From: Limnanthes douglasii subsp. nivea
Lineage: Eukaryota > Streptophyta > Magnoliopsida > Brassicales > Limnanthaceae
Direction of reading: 5' to 3'
NCBI GenBank assembly: GCA_036936605.1
Contig: JAUPFV010000004.1
Location: 294,418,009-294,482,008 of the forward strand
Length of the DNA: 64,000 bases
Of this stretch, positions 31,001 to 43,607 are shown piece by piece. Positions within the stretch are counted from its first letter, which is position 1. The number at the start of each line of letters is the position of its first letter. The notes beneath the pieces were generated by a model. It did not search any database. It saw nothing but the letters and a program-made list of their open reading frames with translations, and had not been told where the DNA came from. Made by a program: the position numbers and the translations under genes.

Positions 31001-33300
31001 GACACATGGTAGAAACGTAGGTAGTTGGTTAAACTCCACATGTGTAGACTGTTTTCCTTCTTACTCTTGAGCCTTCCATGTGTTCAAATCCATACATACA
31101 TCTTGGAGATGGGTCTTCAGTTTTCTTTCAGCCGAGACTTGTTGAGATTATTTGATGATACTCAAATCTGCCTCGACCAGCTTATGCCAAATGGTTGGAG
31201 AATTTTAATCCCAACCATCATTATGTCTTAGAATATGTATAAGAATTTCATTGTTAAGAATTTCTTAGCTATGAATTCAATTATTGGTTAAAGTCCCAAT
31301 CTATACTTTCATTTCTTGATAAACGATAAAACCAAGATAATGGAAGACCTTCTAAATTACAATAATATTTGGAATAAAGATTTTTTATATGACTCTAACA
31401 GATGGGAGAATATAAACGATTTTGTTCTCACACTTGAAATTCGAGAAGTTGCAAATGTCTGAGGGAGGGTTCACAATGATGTTACTCGTAGATCCTTCCA
31501 TGTGCCTTGAAACTTTATTCTCAATTGCATATGACCCTATATTTCTTAAATTAGTAGAGATTTTAAGTATATCAAAATCAGGAAGTTACAAATGGTGATG
31601 ATGAATTGATTATTCATAAAAAGATTTATAAAGATATTGAAGCCTTTAAATTAAAAAAAAAATGAGAGGGTTCTTTGTTAAAGAAAGTTGCAGTCAAGTG
31701 ATCTACGACCATAAAGTCTGATGTGAATCCTTTAGTGGTGAAAACTAAGGCAGTCCAAGGTGCCAATTATGCCAAAATATCTATTGTTGAGTCTAAAAGC
31801 TCAAAAGCTTATGAAGCTAATAATACGACCGTTAAAGCATAAGAATGTATAAAAAACCACGGCCATGTCAAAATCCAAATCAATAATTTATCCTTCTAAA
31901 GGGAATATGGTGGAAATATCGAGTGATGAGGATTCTTTTCGAACCCCATTGATGTTTTTCCAGTTTAATATAAGAATGATAGTGCTAGGTCTTCTGTCAT
32001 CGGAGAAGAGCTTGTATATATAGAAGAGGAGCTAGCTTTGAATACTGATGTTCCTTCAACCCCTAAAAAAGTAGTTATGATTGCATAATTGCGGCCCCAG
32101 CCAATAAATGAAGTTTATTTTTTTTAAATAAGGGAAATACCTCTTGAAGGAGACGAGGCTGAAGATATACTTCAAAGTTATGAAGAAGAAGGAAGCCGAC
32201 ATGGCTAATGGTGAGACCACTCGTTTGTTTGGGGGTGGGGTTAAAAAATAAAAAATAGATCAGATTCGTTGATGAAAGATACTCTAATGCTAAAAAAATA
32301 CAAGATATATGATGACTCAAACACATGCGGAGCCAAAGGCCACAAGTATGGATGAATGGAAAACTGGCAACGTATCAACGGTTGATGTTGCATCTTTTAA
32401 AGTAGAAGGTTCCAATCAACCAAAGCTAAGTCATTCACCCCTCCAATTAATTTTCAGTTGTGTTTCTTCTAGGGAAAATATCGATTCCCGTTGTGAAAGA
32501 TCTCATGTGATGGATATAGATGAGGCATCAGAACCGCTTGTTTTTTTTGGAGCAGATTTTAAAATTGTGAGCTAGTTTGTTGTTTTGACGAGTAGGAAAA
32601 TTTTTCAAATGCATTTGTCTCATATGAAAAATATCTTGGATATTTTGAAACTGTGAGAGTTTTTAGTATTTTTTAGAAGAACATATATAAAAATGATGAA
32701 GTTAGTTAATAACAAGGCTTATAAGCTTTTAAACTTTTAGTTTACTTTTGTATTTGAATTTAGAGAAGGAAATTACTTTGAATCTAAGTTATTAAATGAT
32801 AATGTAACTTAAACCACTATGAAAATTAAGTCAAATACTTCACAAAAAGCAACCTTTGTTGTCCAAAAACCTTGTAAATCTCGTAAGGTCAAAGAGAAAA
32901 ATATCTAAAGTGAGATAGATTCTCAAAGGTTTATTTCGACTTGATTGATGAAAGAGTTGTCAAGAAATCACACGAAATGTTTTGGTGGTTATTTCTTTAG
33001 AAGACGACCTTAAATCTTATAAAGAATCAATATTTTGCATAGAATCTGCATTTTTGCAAAAGATCATAAAAATGATGAAATGGATTCAATTGTTTCAAAC
33101 CACACTTAGAAATTGGTTTATTTAACTTCAGGTTCAAAAACAATTGGTTATGAGTGGTTACTTATGAATGATTTACACATGGATGATATTATTTAAGTGT
33201 TAAATACAAGTTTAGTAGCCAAATAATTTTGATAAAGATAGATAATATACATTTATGATATTTATGCTTTGTTTACAAGAATCACGAGAATTTTTATTAT
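31001..33300. other. Unassigned decayed region
   Basis: AT-rich with only short frames. The longest is 32309-32575 (plus, 88 codons), which has no family I recognise. Around 31380-32230 the plus strand carries broken Lys/Glu-rich frames that look like a decayed gag or transposon accessory protein. Nothing can be named. Confidence 0.3.
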
Positions 33301-33339
33301 CTTTGCAATTCTATCAGTATAAATTAAAAATTCATCAAA

Positions 33340-34510
33340 GGGATGTCAAAATGGTATTCTGATATGGAGATCTCGTTGACAAGGCTTACACAAAACAACC
33401 TGAAGGTGTTCTACTTCTGTAAAATAAAACAAAAGTGCATAGGCTTGTTAAGCCATTATATGGTCTAAACCAAAAGCCTAATAGATAACATAAATAATTT
33501 GAACATACGATTATCGAATAGGTTTATATATAATATGAATAAAAAAAATTATACATTAAGATTTCACAACGATATGATGGATATTGTTGTCTATAAGTAG
33601 ATGATTTACTTATAAGTAGTAATAACATAAAAAGTTTTACTAAAGCAAATATGTTTATGTCCTGTACAAGTTAAGATAAAGGATCTCAAAGATAGAGATA
33701 ATACTTTTAGAATAAATGTATTTAATATATTACGAGCCTTACCTTAAGTCAATCTCATTACATTAAAACATTATTTGACAAACTTAAATATTTGAAATTA
33801 AAAAAACACACATGTCATTTTATTTTTAGTTTAAAATTCTACAAGAATGTGAGATAAACAATGATTCAATGAAACTACGCTAGTGCGATAGGAAATTTGA
33901 TGTATACAACTTTATGCATCATGGCGTATATTTCATTTGCAGTGATTATAATATGTGAATTACTAGTGATTCAACTACAGATCATTGGAGTATAATTGGA
34001 AGGGTTCTTTGGTACTTGAATAAGATAAAACACATATTATTTAATATTTTAATTTTCTAGGAGTACTTGAGCGAGGCAAGTTGGATCACCAGTCTAGTTG
34101 ATAACAAATCGAATATGAAGTGGGTGTTTAATGTAACAAGAGGTGTTTTTTTAGGAATCAAAGGAATAGATGTGTATATCCCACTCAACTATGGAATCTG
34201 AGTTCATAGTGTTGGACGCATTATGCAAGGAGCTTGAATGGTTGAAATACTTATTGCTCGAAATACAATTCACCCAAAAGAGAAATATGACAATCTAAAT
34301 ATATTGTGATTTTCAAAACTCTATGGGTAGAAACTTCAATAACATTTGCAAAAGGAAGTCTAATTCATATAAGTCTAAGACGTGACTATGTTAGGCAACT
34401 GGTTTTTGATGGAATGAAATCCGCATTGTACGTGCATTCTACTGAGAACCTAATAGGTCTGTTTACCAAATCATTAGACAATGATAAAGAAACTTTACAT
34501 CTTGATTGAT
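33340..34510 (+). pseudogene. Ancient Ty1/copia reverse transcriptase and RNase H remnant
   Basis: Plus-strand translation around 33345-33480 gives YGDLVDKAYTKQPEGVLLL, KTKVHRLVKPLYGLNQKP, the copia RT start. Around 33890-33960 YASAIGNLMYTTLCIMAYISFA matches the RT C-terminus. 34306-34509 ends in YVHSTENLIGLFTKSLD, the RNase H end. Several stops and frame changes, one of which splits the catalytic YVDD region (about 33590-33610). Downstream to about 34900 is probably LTR/3' sequence. Confidence 0.7.
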
Positions 34511-35152
34511 GGGACTAAAATCTTAAATTAATATGTTATAAGTGATGGAAACCCGATTATACTATAGAGAACATATCCATTAAATTTTCAATGGAATAAC
34601 AAGTTATTTATGAAAGGATTCAGTATATAAAACTGAGTTTCATCTCTCATGTGTGTGATATATGGTGGTTGGCATCATGAAGGGGTAATTTTAAATAACT
34701 TTTAATACAATTAAGTTTACGTGTGATAAGGTTTTCTAAATATGATGCAAAACATTACAAGAATTATACTTATAAGAATTCAAGAATGGTATCACATTTC
34801 GTGAGAGAATGAGTTCCTCTCAGGTATTCTCTCTTGAAATGGATAGAGCACACGACCAAAATAGTGTTAATAAAAATTATGGACAAAAACTAGTTAAACG
34901 ATTACGTGTGTGAAATCGTTAATTAGCTCACATCGGACGCTCATTACAAATTAGGACCACTACATTTTTTTGTCTTTCCACTAAGATAAAATTTAAATCG
35001 AAAGATATTTTGTTTTATGCTCAAAATTTATCTCAGCGAAAAGGTAAAATATGGTATTTAATAAAGTGGAGATTATTGATTAAATAAAGTGATCAAAATT
35101 GATCATAAATGATCCAAAGACGAATCTCGATTTTTGGAATTAAATAAAAATC
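34511..35152. other. Spacer, probable copia 3' flank
   Basis: Contains a TATAAAAC-like box near 34636 in an otherwise non-coding AT-rich context, consistent with an old LTR. No matching second LTR recognised. Confidence 0.3.
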
Positions 35153-35407
35153 AGATGAGCGAACTCGAAAAAGTAGTAGGTGATTGTAAAAAAAAAGTGG
35201 CTAAAGAAAAGTTATGTCGAGTCGTAGAGAAAATATAGACAAAAAGACCCAAAAATATGAAAGTGTATGTCTTTCTCGCAACTACCTAAATTAGATGAAA
35301 GAACTCGAAAAAATAGTAGGTGATTATAAAAAAAAGTGATTAAAAAAATCATGTCGAATCGTCAGTGACCCAAAAATATGAAAATGTATGTTTTTCTCGC
35401 AACTAAA
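35153..35407. repeat. Tandem duplication, two units of about 115-135 bp
   Basis: 35153-35285 and 35293-35407 both run from AGATGA..GAACTCGAAAAA through CCCAAAAATATGAAA to TTTCTCGCAACTA. The second unit is shorter by internal deletion. Confidence 0.85.
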
Positions 35408-35574
35408 TATTATTGACTTTTTTGCAGTAAATGTTGGACTCATGGTGACGAAACTAATTTAAATTTATTTTCCGCAGCAAGTATTGTGTTCTCCATAACA
35501 ACACAATATTATTATCAGAACGCGTCACAATGAATGCACAACAATTAAACATTTTCAATTGGAGTCAATCAATA

Positions 35575-35718
35575 TTGCATCATCGCGCCACTATTACGGC
35601 GAAAGTAATACATAACTTTTTGGTTATTTACATTTCTACGAAAATAAACATTTTCAATCGGACATATCAATTTTAGGATTTTGATAAATCTTATAAATAT
35701 TTTAGCTGGCTAAAAAAA
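35575..35718. repeat. Dispersed 140-bp repeat, copy 1
   Basis: Near-identical to 44678-44817, from TTGCATCATCG to TTTTAGCTGGCTAA. Non-coding. Its high similarity contrasts with the decay of the surroundings. Confidence 0.9.
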
Positions 35719-36368
35719 TTGCAATAACACAAAGATATAATTCTTTTTAAGCTTATATTCCTTGTTTATCAAAGTTTGTCAATCCAATTTTAATTTATAT
35801 ACGTTTTTATCGAAATCTAAAATATTTGTTATATAAAAAAATTAAAAGCTATTTAAATAATGGAAAAACTTAAATAATCATTCTTAAAAATTGTATTTAT
35901 TACGTATTTCAATTCTCAATTCTCCAACAATTATTACAATTTTTTTCCTACCATCAAAATGACATTATTACGACATTGGAACAAGTTTATTTCTACAATA
36001 TTAAGATTTCTTAAATATGTTAGCTTCTAATTCTTTTTATCCAGTTTTGATAAAAATATAATTTCTATAATAACAAATAGTAGTGTTTATATACTTTTAT
36101 TCGATATTATAAATTGAAATCATTTTAATATTCTAAAATAGAAAGTATACTAATGTTTCAAGTTACAATTTATATTATTTAATATATTTAATAGTATAAT
36201 TAATACAATTAATATACTATAATAAATGAAAAAAATAAATATTAATTAAAAAATCTTATTTTTTGAAGTCATTTTAAAAAGTGATAAAAGGAATAATTCT
36301 TGTTAATTATTATTTATTGTTATAGTTTATATAGAATAAAAACAAAACAAAAACCGAAAAATAGTCGA
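35719..36368. other. AT-rich spacer
   Basis: No gene, repeat or site recognised; very A/T-rich. Confidence 0.5.
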
Positions 36369-36398
36369 GGCGGAGATAGCCAAGTGGATCAAAACAGT
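36369..36398 (+). pseudogene. Plastid trnH-GUG-like 5' fragment
   Basis: GGCGGAGATAGCCAAGTGGA followed by TCAAAACAGT resembles the first 30 nt of plastid tRNA-His(GUG) with about four mismatches, including the D-arm. The anticodon arm, T-arm and acceptor 3' side are missing. It looks like a tiny plastid-to-nucleus transfer remnant and cannot make a tRNA. Confidence 0.5.
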
Positions 36399-38019
36399 AA
36401 AAAAGAACAGGAGATTTCGTGACATTTCTTATTGACTGTCTTGTACTTCTAATAAATTGTTTAATAAGTGGCATATACAAAACGAACAATGTATATATAA
36501 ATATTTAATAAAATAAAGTTAATTTTACAATTACTCGAAACATAAATAAAAATTAACATTTAAGTTTTGAGCAATAAAATAAATAGTGATACACAAAACT
36601 AAAACAAAAGTAATAATATGCAAAACTCAAAAAAATAATAGAATGTACAAATATATCTAACATATCCGACGATTAACGGGTAAAAAATATGGTAGGTCCT
36701 TCATATTTGTCAATAGTCTCACTTTAATCCTTCTTTTATTTTTGTATAAATTGGTCTCCTATGTTTTAAAACCGTAACAAACATATCATTTTCGGTAATA
36801 AACAGGTCTCTCGTGTCTATAATAAACAGGTCATTCACGTTTTCAATTTGTAATAAACAAATCATTCACATGTTCAGAAAATGATCTTTTTGTCACGTTT
36901 TTAAATATAGGGGACCAATTTATTAAAAAACAAAGAATAGAAATTGATGTGTTACAAATGGCAAATATGGAGACTATATCATTTCGTTATCCAGTATCCC
37001 AACATAAATTTTAGAACAAAATATGATAACTAAACTAATGTCTAGGACATATACATGGCATATATTATTTGTTGTATTCGGTTACAAGCTTTATCATATA
37101 TGATAAAATCAAAACACAAAAATGTCCAATACCATCCATCTAAAAGTAAAAATTATGTATTGTTAATCGTATGGTAACAAATACCGCAGATATTATGTGA
37201 AAATCAATCTGCATTTAATAAAATCGATTTGGTATTGTTCTTCGAGTTTACATAGTCTAGCTTGTACAAAGAAGTTGATTTGTTTATTTGTTCAAATAAA
37301 CAAATGAAGAGTAATATAGTTAAGGTGTTTTAGGTGAAGGACTAATTTTTATCATAATATATTTTTAATTATTTTAATTTAATTTCGATTTTTTAGATAT
37401 AAAAATCATTTTTATTTTTGTTTTTATATTTTCATGGTCTTTATCCTCGTCCTCTTCCATATTTTCATCTTCAGCGATATTTATATTTGTTCCACCATTC
37501 TTAGGAGCATCAATCTTAATTCTATTTTCATTGATTTCATCTTTGAGAATCACAGAATCTTGTTATGAACTTAAGTATAGAATTTGCGTGTGATTTAAAA
37601 AATTCTTAATTTTTTTATCCTAAATCATATTTTCTATAGTTTATCGGAGGCATGTCATTACACAATAATATTAATAATTAGAAATATAGAAACATATTAA
37701 TTAATTATATATATTTATTACAACCGACAAAAAATTCACTGTAAAAAAATTCAAAAAATACCCTTAAAATTGTAACGATGATCTTGTCAAGCACATAGAG
37801 AAAAAAAATCTTAACGAGAAAACTATGGCAATTTATACTTAATCTTAACCTATTATTTTTTTATGGACCCTTTTGGACCTAAAACAACAGTCCCATATGA
37901 CTCAAGAGAGATCTGGTCCTAGATATGTTCATCACATGGCGTGATAAAGAAAAATTGGCACGAGTTTTATATGAGTATAAATAATGTTGGTTTGAGGCAT
38001 TGAATATTAATTAGTCACC
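36399..38019. other. AT-rich spacer
   Basis: No gene recognised. Around 36690-36990 there are repeated GGTC/CATTC words (AACAGGTC, AACAAATCATTCAC), the kind seen in anonymous plant intergenic repeats. Nothing firmer. Confidence 0.4.
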
Positions 38020-38183
38020 ATGAGAGGCTGCCACTTGTCACCATAGTCCCCAGATTTTTGTATCACCACTATCTCTTAAGTTTAGTTATCCGTAATATTT
38101 TACATTATGGGTTTGACCTAAACTCAATGGACTAGTGGTGATACAAAAATTTGGGACTATGGTGACAGGTGGCAGCCTCTCAT
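38020..38183. repeat. Long hairpin / foldback (MITE-like)
   Basis: Arms 38020-38071 and about 38132-38183 are inverted copies about 51 bp long with about three differences, starting ATGAGAGGCTGCC. A further AAGTTTAG/CTAAACT pair inside shortens the loop. No ORF. Either a foldback/MITE or a potential small-RNA hairpin; no target duplication is clear. Confidence 0.85.
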
Positions 38184-38990
38184 TAATCAAAGGATCTGGT
38201 GGACTAACTTTATCCAAACGCGATAGATCAGAGACTGTGAACAGACATTTGAAAATCAAAAGATTATCTGTCACCAAACACGATAGTCGATGGACGATTT
38301 AATGTTCGATGCTCAAATAGTTAACACGCGGAAACTAATTTTATCCAAAATATATAACCAGTAGACTAAAGTCTTAAACGAAATACTTTTAATTGACGGA
38401 TTAAATCCAAACACTTTTTAGTTGATAGATTATTTATCGGTTTAAAAAATAAATATTCAAATAGACTAATTATTGTTTAAAACTTTATTTGAAATAAACA
38501 AATCCCAATGCGATTTAATGTGTTGGAAAATAAAATATATGTGATGATATATTCGTCTATTTTTTTGTTGGCACGTAAAAGATTGTTACAAGGGTATTGC
38601 CATTTCAGTGGATATTAAGGTGATGCATACATAAAGCATTTTGAACGACCTTTCTCCAAAAGAAAGTATCGAGTGTGCTGTTAGTTACCTTGAATTATAA
38701 AGAAAACGGTTATGTCACTATATAAGATAGATAGAAAACGTTTCCGGATAATTGTTTTAAATTAATATATTATTATATAAATTAAATTGTTAAATAATAA
38801 TTTGGAAAAAAATATAAACTTCTTGAAATAAACTACATTTTGTATTTTATATATTATTTTTTAATAAATTCATCTCTAACAGACAGTTAGTTTAATATAA
38901 TTTATTTAATTTATTTAATTTATTAAATATATTAAAGAATTAGTTTACTTATACAAACACTTTAATTAGTTTGGGTTTGTTTTTGCATAG
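38184..38990. other. AT-rich spacer
   Basis: No gene. Repeated TTATCCAAA-type words at 38210 and 38340 only. Confidence 0.45.
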
Positions 38991-40420
38991 TGTTAGAAGT
39001 ATAGTAATGTTGTTGGGTTAGATAAATGAGTTTTAGATACGAGTGATTCGTTCATTGGAATATCAGTGTTACATATGATTTTTAACCAAAAGATCGACAT
39101 AGAGTATACGCAAAGATTGTTTCGTTTATTTCAAAAGAAAAATGGAAGTTATGTGTTACTATACAATAACAAGGTTTGTAATGTAGTTGAAATTGGATTC
39201 ACGAAGATCAGAATGTTTGAGGGTTGTGATCGGATTAGAATGTATGTGAGGTATGTTCCCGATCTGATAAGAAATCTGATCTTCCTTGTCATGTTGGACT
39301 ATTTAGATTGTTTGATAAAAGTTTCAAATGGTTACATGACAATATGTTAAGGATGTCATGATTATAATGAAGAAAAAACTGTTCAAATGAACTTTATTCC
39401 TTGATTGGAGATTGCGATAGGTATAGTGGCTAGTTTGTCTGAGAGAAATGTAGATGGTACAATTATATTGCATAGGAGGTTAGGACATGTGAGTGAAAAT
39501 GATTTTTGAGTCGCAAAAATAAAGACTGTTTGAAAAAGATAAACTGATTGACTTAGAATTTTATGAGTGATGTGTGTATGGCAAAAGTAACATAGTCAAG
39601 TTACACAATAAATGAACCCTTGATTATATTTATGTTGATCTTTAGGGGTGTGCAAGGATTCAGTCACATGGAGATAATATATTATTTATGTTAATCATTG
39701 ATGATTACTCAAGAAAAATATGGATTTAGCTGTTAAATAAATAAATAAAAACTTTTCATAAATTAAAGAAATTCAAATATTATGGTTGAAAAATAAATTG
39801 GCGAGAAATAAAGAAGTTTAGGTCCAATACTGATCTTAAATATGTTCAATTCAATGATTATTATAAATCTAAACGGATAGCTCGATATAGACAGTATGTG
39901 ACACTCCACGACAAAATGACCAACCTAAAAAATGAATATAACCATACTTGATAGGGTGAGGTGCATGCTAGTGATGGCTAAGCTCTCAAGGAAGTTTTGA
40001 GAAGAATCATTAATGATTGTTTGTTATTTCATGAACAAATATCCAGCTACCGCAATTGACTTGAAGAATCCACAAGAAATGTATAATAGTAAGCCATCAG
40101 ATTACTTATATTTAAGATTATTTGGTTGTGTAGCATATGCACACATCAAACAAGACAAGCTGCAACCAAGAGCCCTGAAGTGTTTATTCATTGGGTATCT
40201 AAAAAGTGTGAAGGATTACAATTTAAGGTGTCTTTAAGTACATTATAAGAAGTTTTCAATCAGCAGGGACACAATGTTCAATGAAAATGAGTATCTTGGT
40301 TCGGGTGGTAAAAATCTTAAAGCCCAACCTGATGAAAATAACAAACTTGAGATTGAGGTGCAAAGATAAACTAACTATTACATCGAGACAAGAAAAATGT
40401 ATTAAACAGAAAGGTAGCGA
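38991..40420 (+). pseudogene. Ty1/copia remnant, protease to integrase C-terminus
   Basis: 39066-39350 matches the copia protease-downstream/pre-integrase region (GSYVLLYNNKVCNVVEIG, VRYVPDLIRNLIFLVMLDYL). About 39470-39500 carries LHRRLGHVSE (GAG-pre-integrase) in another frame. 40013-40237 is the integrase end (NKYPATAIDLKNPQEMYNSK, LRLFGCVAYAHIKQDKLQPR, ALKCLFIGYLK). The matching RT-RNase H part of such an element lies at 57110-58140, beyond the interrupting sequence. Confidence 0.75.
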
Positions 40421-40424
40421 TGAG

Positions 40425-40595
40425 GATAGAATATTCGAGTATAGGTAAAAATGTGACTGTTTTATGTAATTAATGTATAAAGGTATTTTACTTTGTGTTA
40501 GGAGTCAATATACTTACAAAGTAGGATATATTAGTCATTTATACTGATATATTCTCAAATAATAGTATATTGGTCTTTGACACCTGTATATTATT

Positions 40596-40647
<52 letters not shown>

Positions 40648-40790
40648 AAAACCTCAAAAGGGTATATATCTCATTAATCATAAATTTATTCTTTTAATTA
40701 CTTTATCTTTCTAATATGTTCTCTATTCTCTCTAAAAAAAATTCTTCTCCCTTCTCTAGATCTAAAACATTTTTGACATATTTGATGAAG
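40425..40790 (+). repeat. Left LTR-like repeat
   Basis: Partner of 56826-57073. Includes an (AT)n tract at 40598-40643 and a T/C-rich stretch at 40690-40755 typical of an R/U5 region. Confidence 0.55.
40598..40643. repeat. (AT)n microsatellite
   Basis: Alternating AT for about 46 bases inside the left LTR-like repeat. The right copy has a short interrupted TATATATACACACATGC tract instead. Confidence 0.95.
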
Positions 40791-43560
40791 GTTTTTGAAC
40801 CTCATTAATGGCATCATGTGTGGGAAACTTCTTGTTTTTTATTCTCTTAACCAAAACATTTTTTAATCTTTGAAAGAAGAGTATTATGCAAACAAAAAAA
40901 CAAAAAATAGTTAGTCAATTGTGTTTTATAATTATCTTCCCATAGGTACTTTGTTTATGAGAAGAAAATTAACTTTGTAATCGCTTGAAATAATGACCGA
41001 AATTGTGTTCTATAAGTGGTGTTGTCATAAATGAGAAAGACTAATATTTATAGTCACAACTTTAACAAAGAATCCAAGTTTTCAACTGAGTTGACTCGGT
41101 CACGATTTAATATAAAAAGGTTTCGGTTCAAGTTCAAATAAGAAAATAAATGTCATATCATCGATATATTCTTTCAAGCATCATTTTTTTAGAGATAATT
41201 TTTTTTAGAAAGAACCAATTAAGTGAAAGATCAATATGAATGAGCATGAAGAAATTGTCTTCTTTAACCATTTTTGGAACGATTTCAAGTAAGTTAAGAA
41301 TGTATTTTGTTATGGAAGAATCAACAATTTTGTTCAAGATCAACCAACTGGAGCTTTTATTTATTATTTCTAATTGATCGATTGAAATCAATTGTTATTT
41401 GTCAAAAGTACTATGATGAATAAATAAAAGGAAGATTTTGCTAAAGAAATAATGAATTCACGTGGTTTAATTGCCGATTTTTATTCCGTTAAGGATTTTT
41501 TTGCTTCGCAAATTTAACGAGTCACGGTTTATGTAATAGTGTTAATTATCAAGTGTTAATCAATTGTTTATTATTTAATATAAAATCAAGTATTGTGATT
41601 TGAAGATACATTTAAGATTGATGAGGTAATCAGTTACGGATTTGATAATTTTGTAAATGATTATTTATTCTTGATTTTGGATTAGTGTTGATTGAATTAT
41701 TCTTGGTTGAATATTTTCAATACTTGTGAGTTTTACTTATAATTTCAACAACTTATATTATATGCACATTCATTTTTTAATTCAATTTTTGATTTACTAT
41801 ATTGTGATGTATAGCCAAATAGTTCTAATGCGTATAATGTGTACTATACGTGCATAACTTGATTGATGATGGTTTACAAAATTTGAATCTAATTTACATG
41901 ACTAAGTGGTAGATGATTTCTAGATTCAAAAGTAAAGTGTGTCTGAAGTAAAAAAAAAGAATCACGTGACATTATATATGCTAAAGAAAATAATTATACA
42001 CTTTATTATTTCATTTCATACATACTAAAATATAATAGTAATGCATTTGTCTGGTATCGTGGTTTAACGAAATTAATTACACAATTAGTTACATTTCTTG
42101 GACATATTTTTTTAAAATATGTATGAAACAAACAAAAATATTATGAAATCATATAGGTGTGATGACATGATAGAATTGTAATTTTTATATTATATAGTAT
42201 TCGTAACATTTATGACTTCTAGCTTATTACACGGTATACCGACTTTGGATGTTTCTCTTGCACCGACGCATGGTTTTCATACACAAACACAAACACGAGT
42301 GTTGCTTGATGTACATGCTTGTGTTTGTGTGTTAATCATCTATTAATTATTATATTTTTTTATTCATAAAAGTTGTTCATATGCTTTATCAAAATGCTTG
42401 TGTGTGGGTGTTAATCACATTATGCTCACAACTGTGCACATAGGCTCACACTTGCGTACAATAAACTTGAGATCTTTATGATACACATTATCATAAGGTT
42501 TAGTAATATAGTTTATTACATCAACTATTTACTCATAAAACTAAGTGTTGTCCATGTCTTACTATATAATCTGCATTTTATAAACATAAATATTTCATAC
42601 AAGAATACACAGATTAATGCATAGACTGCAACTAAAGGCTGTCAGTAAAATACTTTACACATATATATTTAACATTTTATTAAACACGTGACTTGTATAA
42701 TTATCTTAAGTATGTAGTTAATTTGTTGTGCAATTTGGTTTTTGTTTTAAAGGTTTGATCATATATGGTTGGTGTTAAACTATGAAATGTTGTAACGTAT
42801 ATTTGTTTTTCGAAGATTTCATTATATTTATATTATTTATATTTATATTATGTTAATTATTACATTTATTTGTAATCTAATTTTATAGATTTAAATAGTC
42901 TAATTTAATTGAATCGTCCATATGAACTCATATGTTATATTTAGGTTTTAATGTGTATATCAAGTTTGAAAAGAACTATTAAATGGATCATTATGAATAA
43001 TCAGCAATGTGGATTGTGAAGCTGTCTGCCACTGATTGACGGACACATTTGATACGCTATTTATGACCCATAATTATTTTTAAGATTTATTTTAAAGTGA
43101 AATTATGATGTGTTTCTGCTATTTTATGACAAGCTATCTTTGATTTTTTTTTCTTCTTTCTTAACCATATTATACTTATACAGAACGTTTTGTGGATTCT
43201 ACAAATTTTCATACATAACATATCACCAAAATAATAATAATACTATATGAAATTCAAGGTATTTGTTTGTTTGCATATTTCAGAGCAATGGGTTAAGTTG
43301 TACTCATTGTTTGTTTTAATTATCATAAGTTTCTCTTATATTACTCATTTTAATATTAATATTGATAAAGAAGAATAAAAGACAAGGAGAAAAGTGTGAA
43401 TAAGAAACATGACATGAGAAAATAGCAAAGAAAAAGTATGATAGGAGGAAAACGCATAGGGAAAACTGTGTAAGGACTAAATTGTATAAGCTATATAAAG
43501 AAGTAGCGAGAATAGGAGGAAAGTAAAATGTAGGGACTAAAAGATGTAATTAACAGAAGT
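40791..43560. other. Non-coding AT-rich interior
   Basis: No supported gene; the minus-strand frame 41158-41391 has no recognisable family. A small inverted repeat (ACACAAACACAAACAC, 42281-42296, and TTGTGTTTGTGTGTT, about 42319-42333) is present. Confidence 0.45.
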
Positions 43561-43564
43561 TAAA

Positions 43565-43607
43565 GCGTGTGGGGTCCGCAATTGTACTATAAAAGGACCA
43601 CACACGC
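43565..43607 (+). promoter_or_regulatory. TATA box inside a 13-bp inverted repeat
   Basis: GCGTGTGGGGTCC (43565-43577) and GGACCACACACGC (43595-43607) are inverted copies with one mismatch and enclose CTATAAAAGG (43587-43596, partly in the right arm). A TCTCTCTC-rich leader follows (43640-43680). It looks like an LTR or promoter fragment, but no ORF follows. Confidence 0.45.

Noticed and set aside
32309..32575. 88-codon ORF as a host gene
   Set aside because: No recognisable domain, low-complexity composition and decayed transposon surroundings.
36369..36440. Functional tRNA-His gene
   Set aside because: Only the 5' 30 nt fit; no anticodon stem, T-arm or acceptor complement follows.
42281..42333. 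Short CACAAACA inverted repeat as a MITE
   Set aside because: Arms are simple-sequence and too short; no terminal features or duplication.
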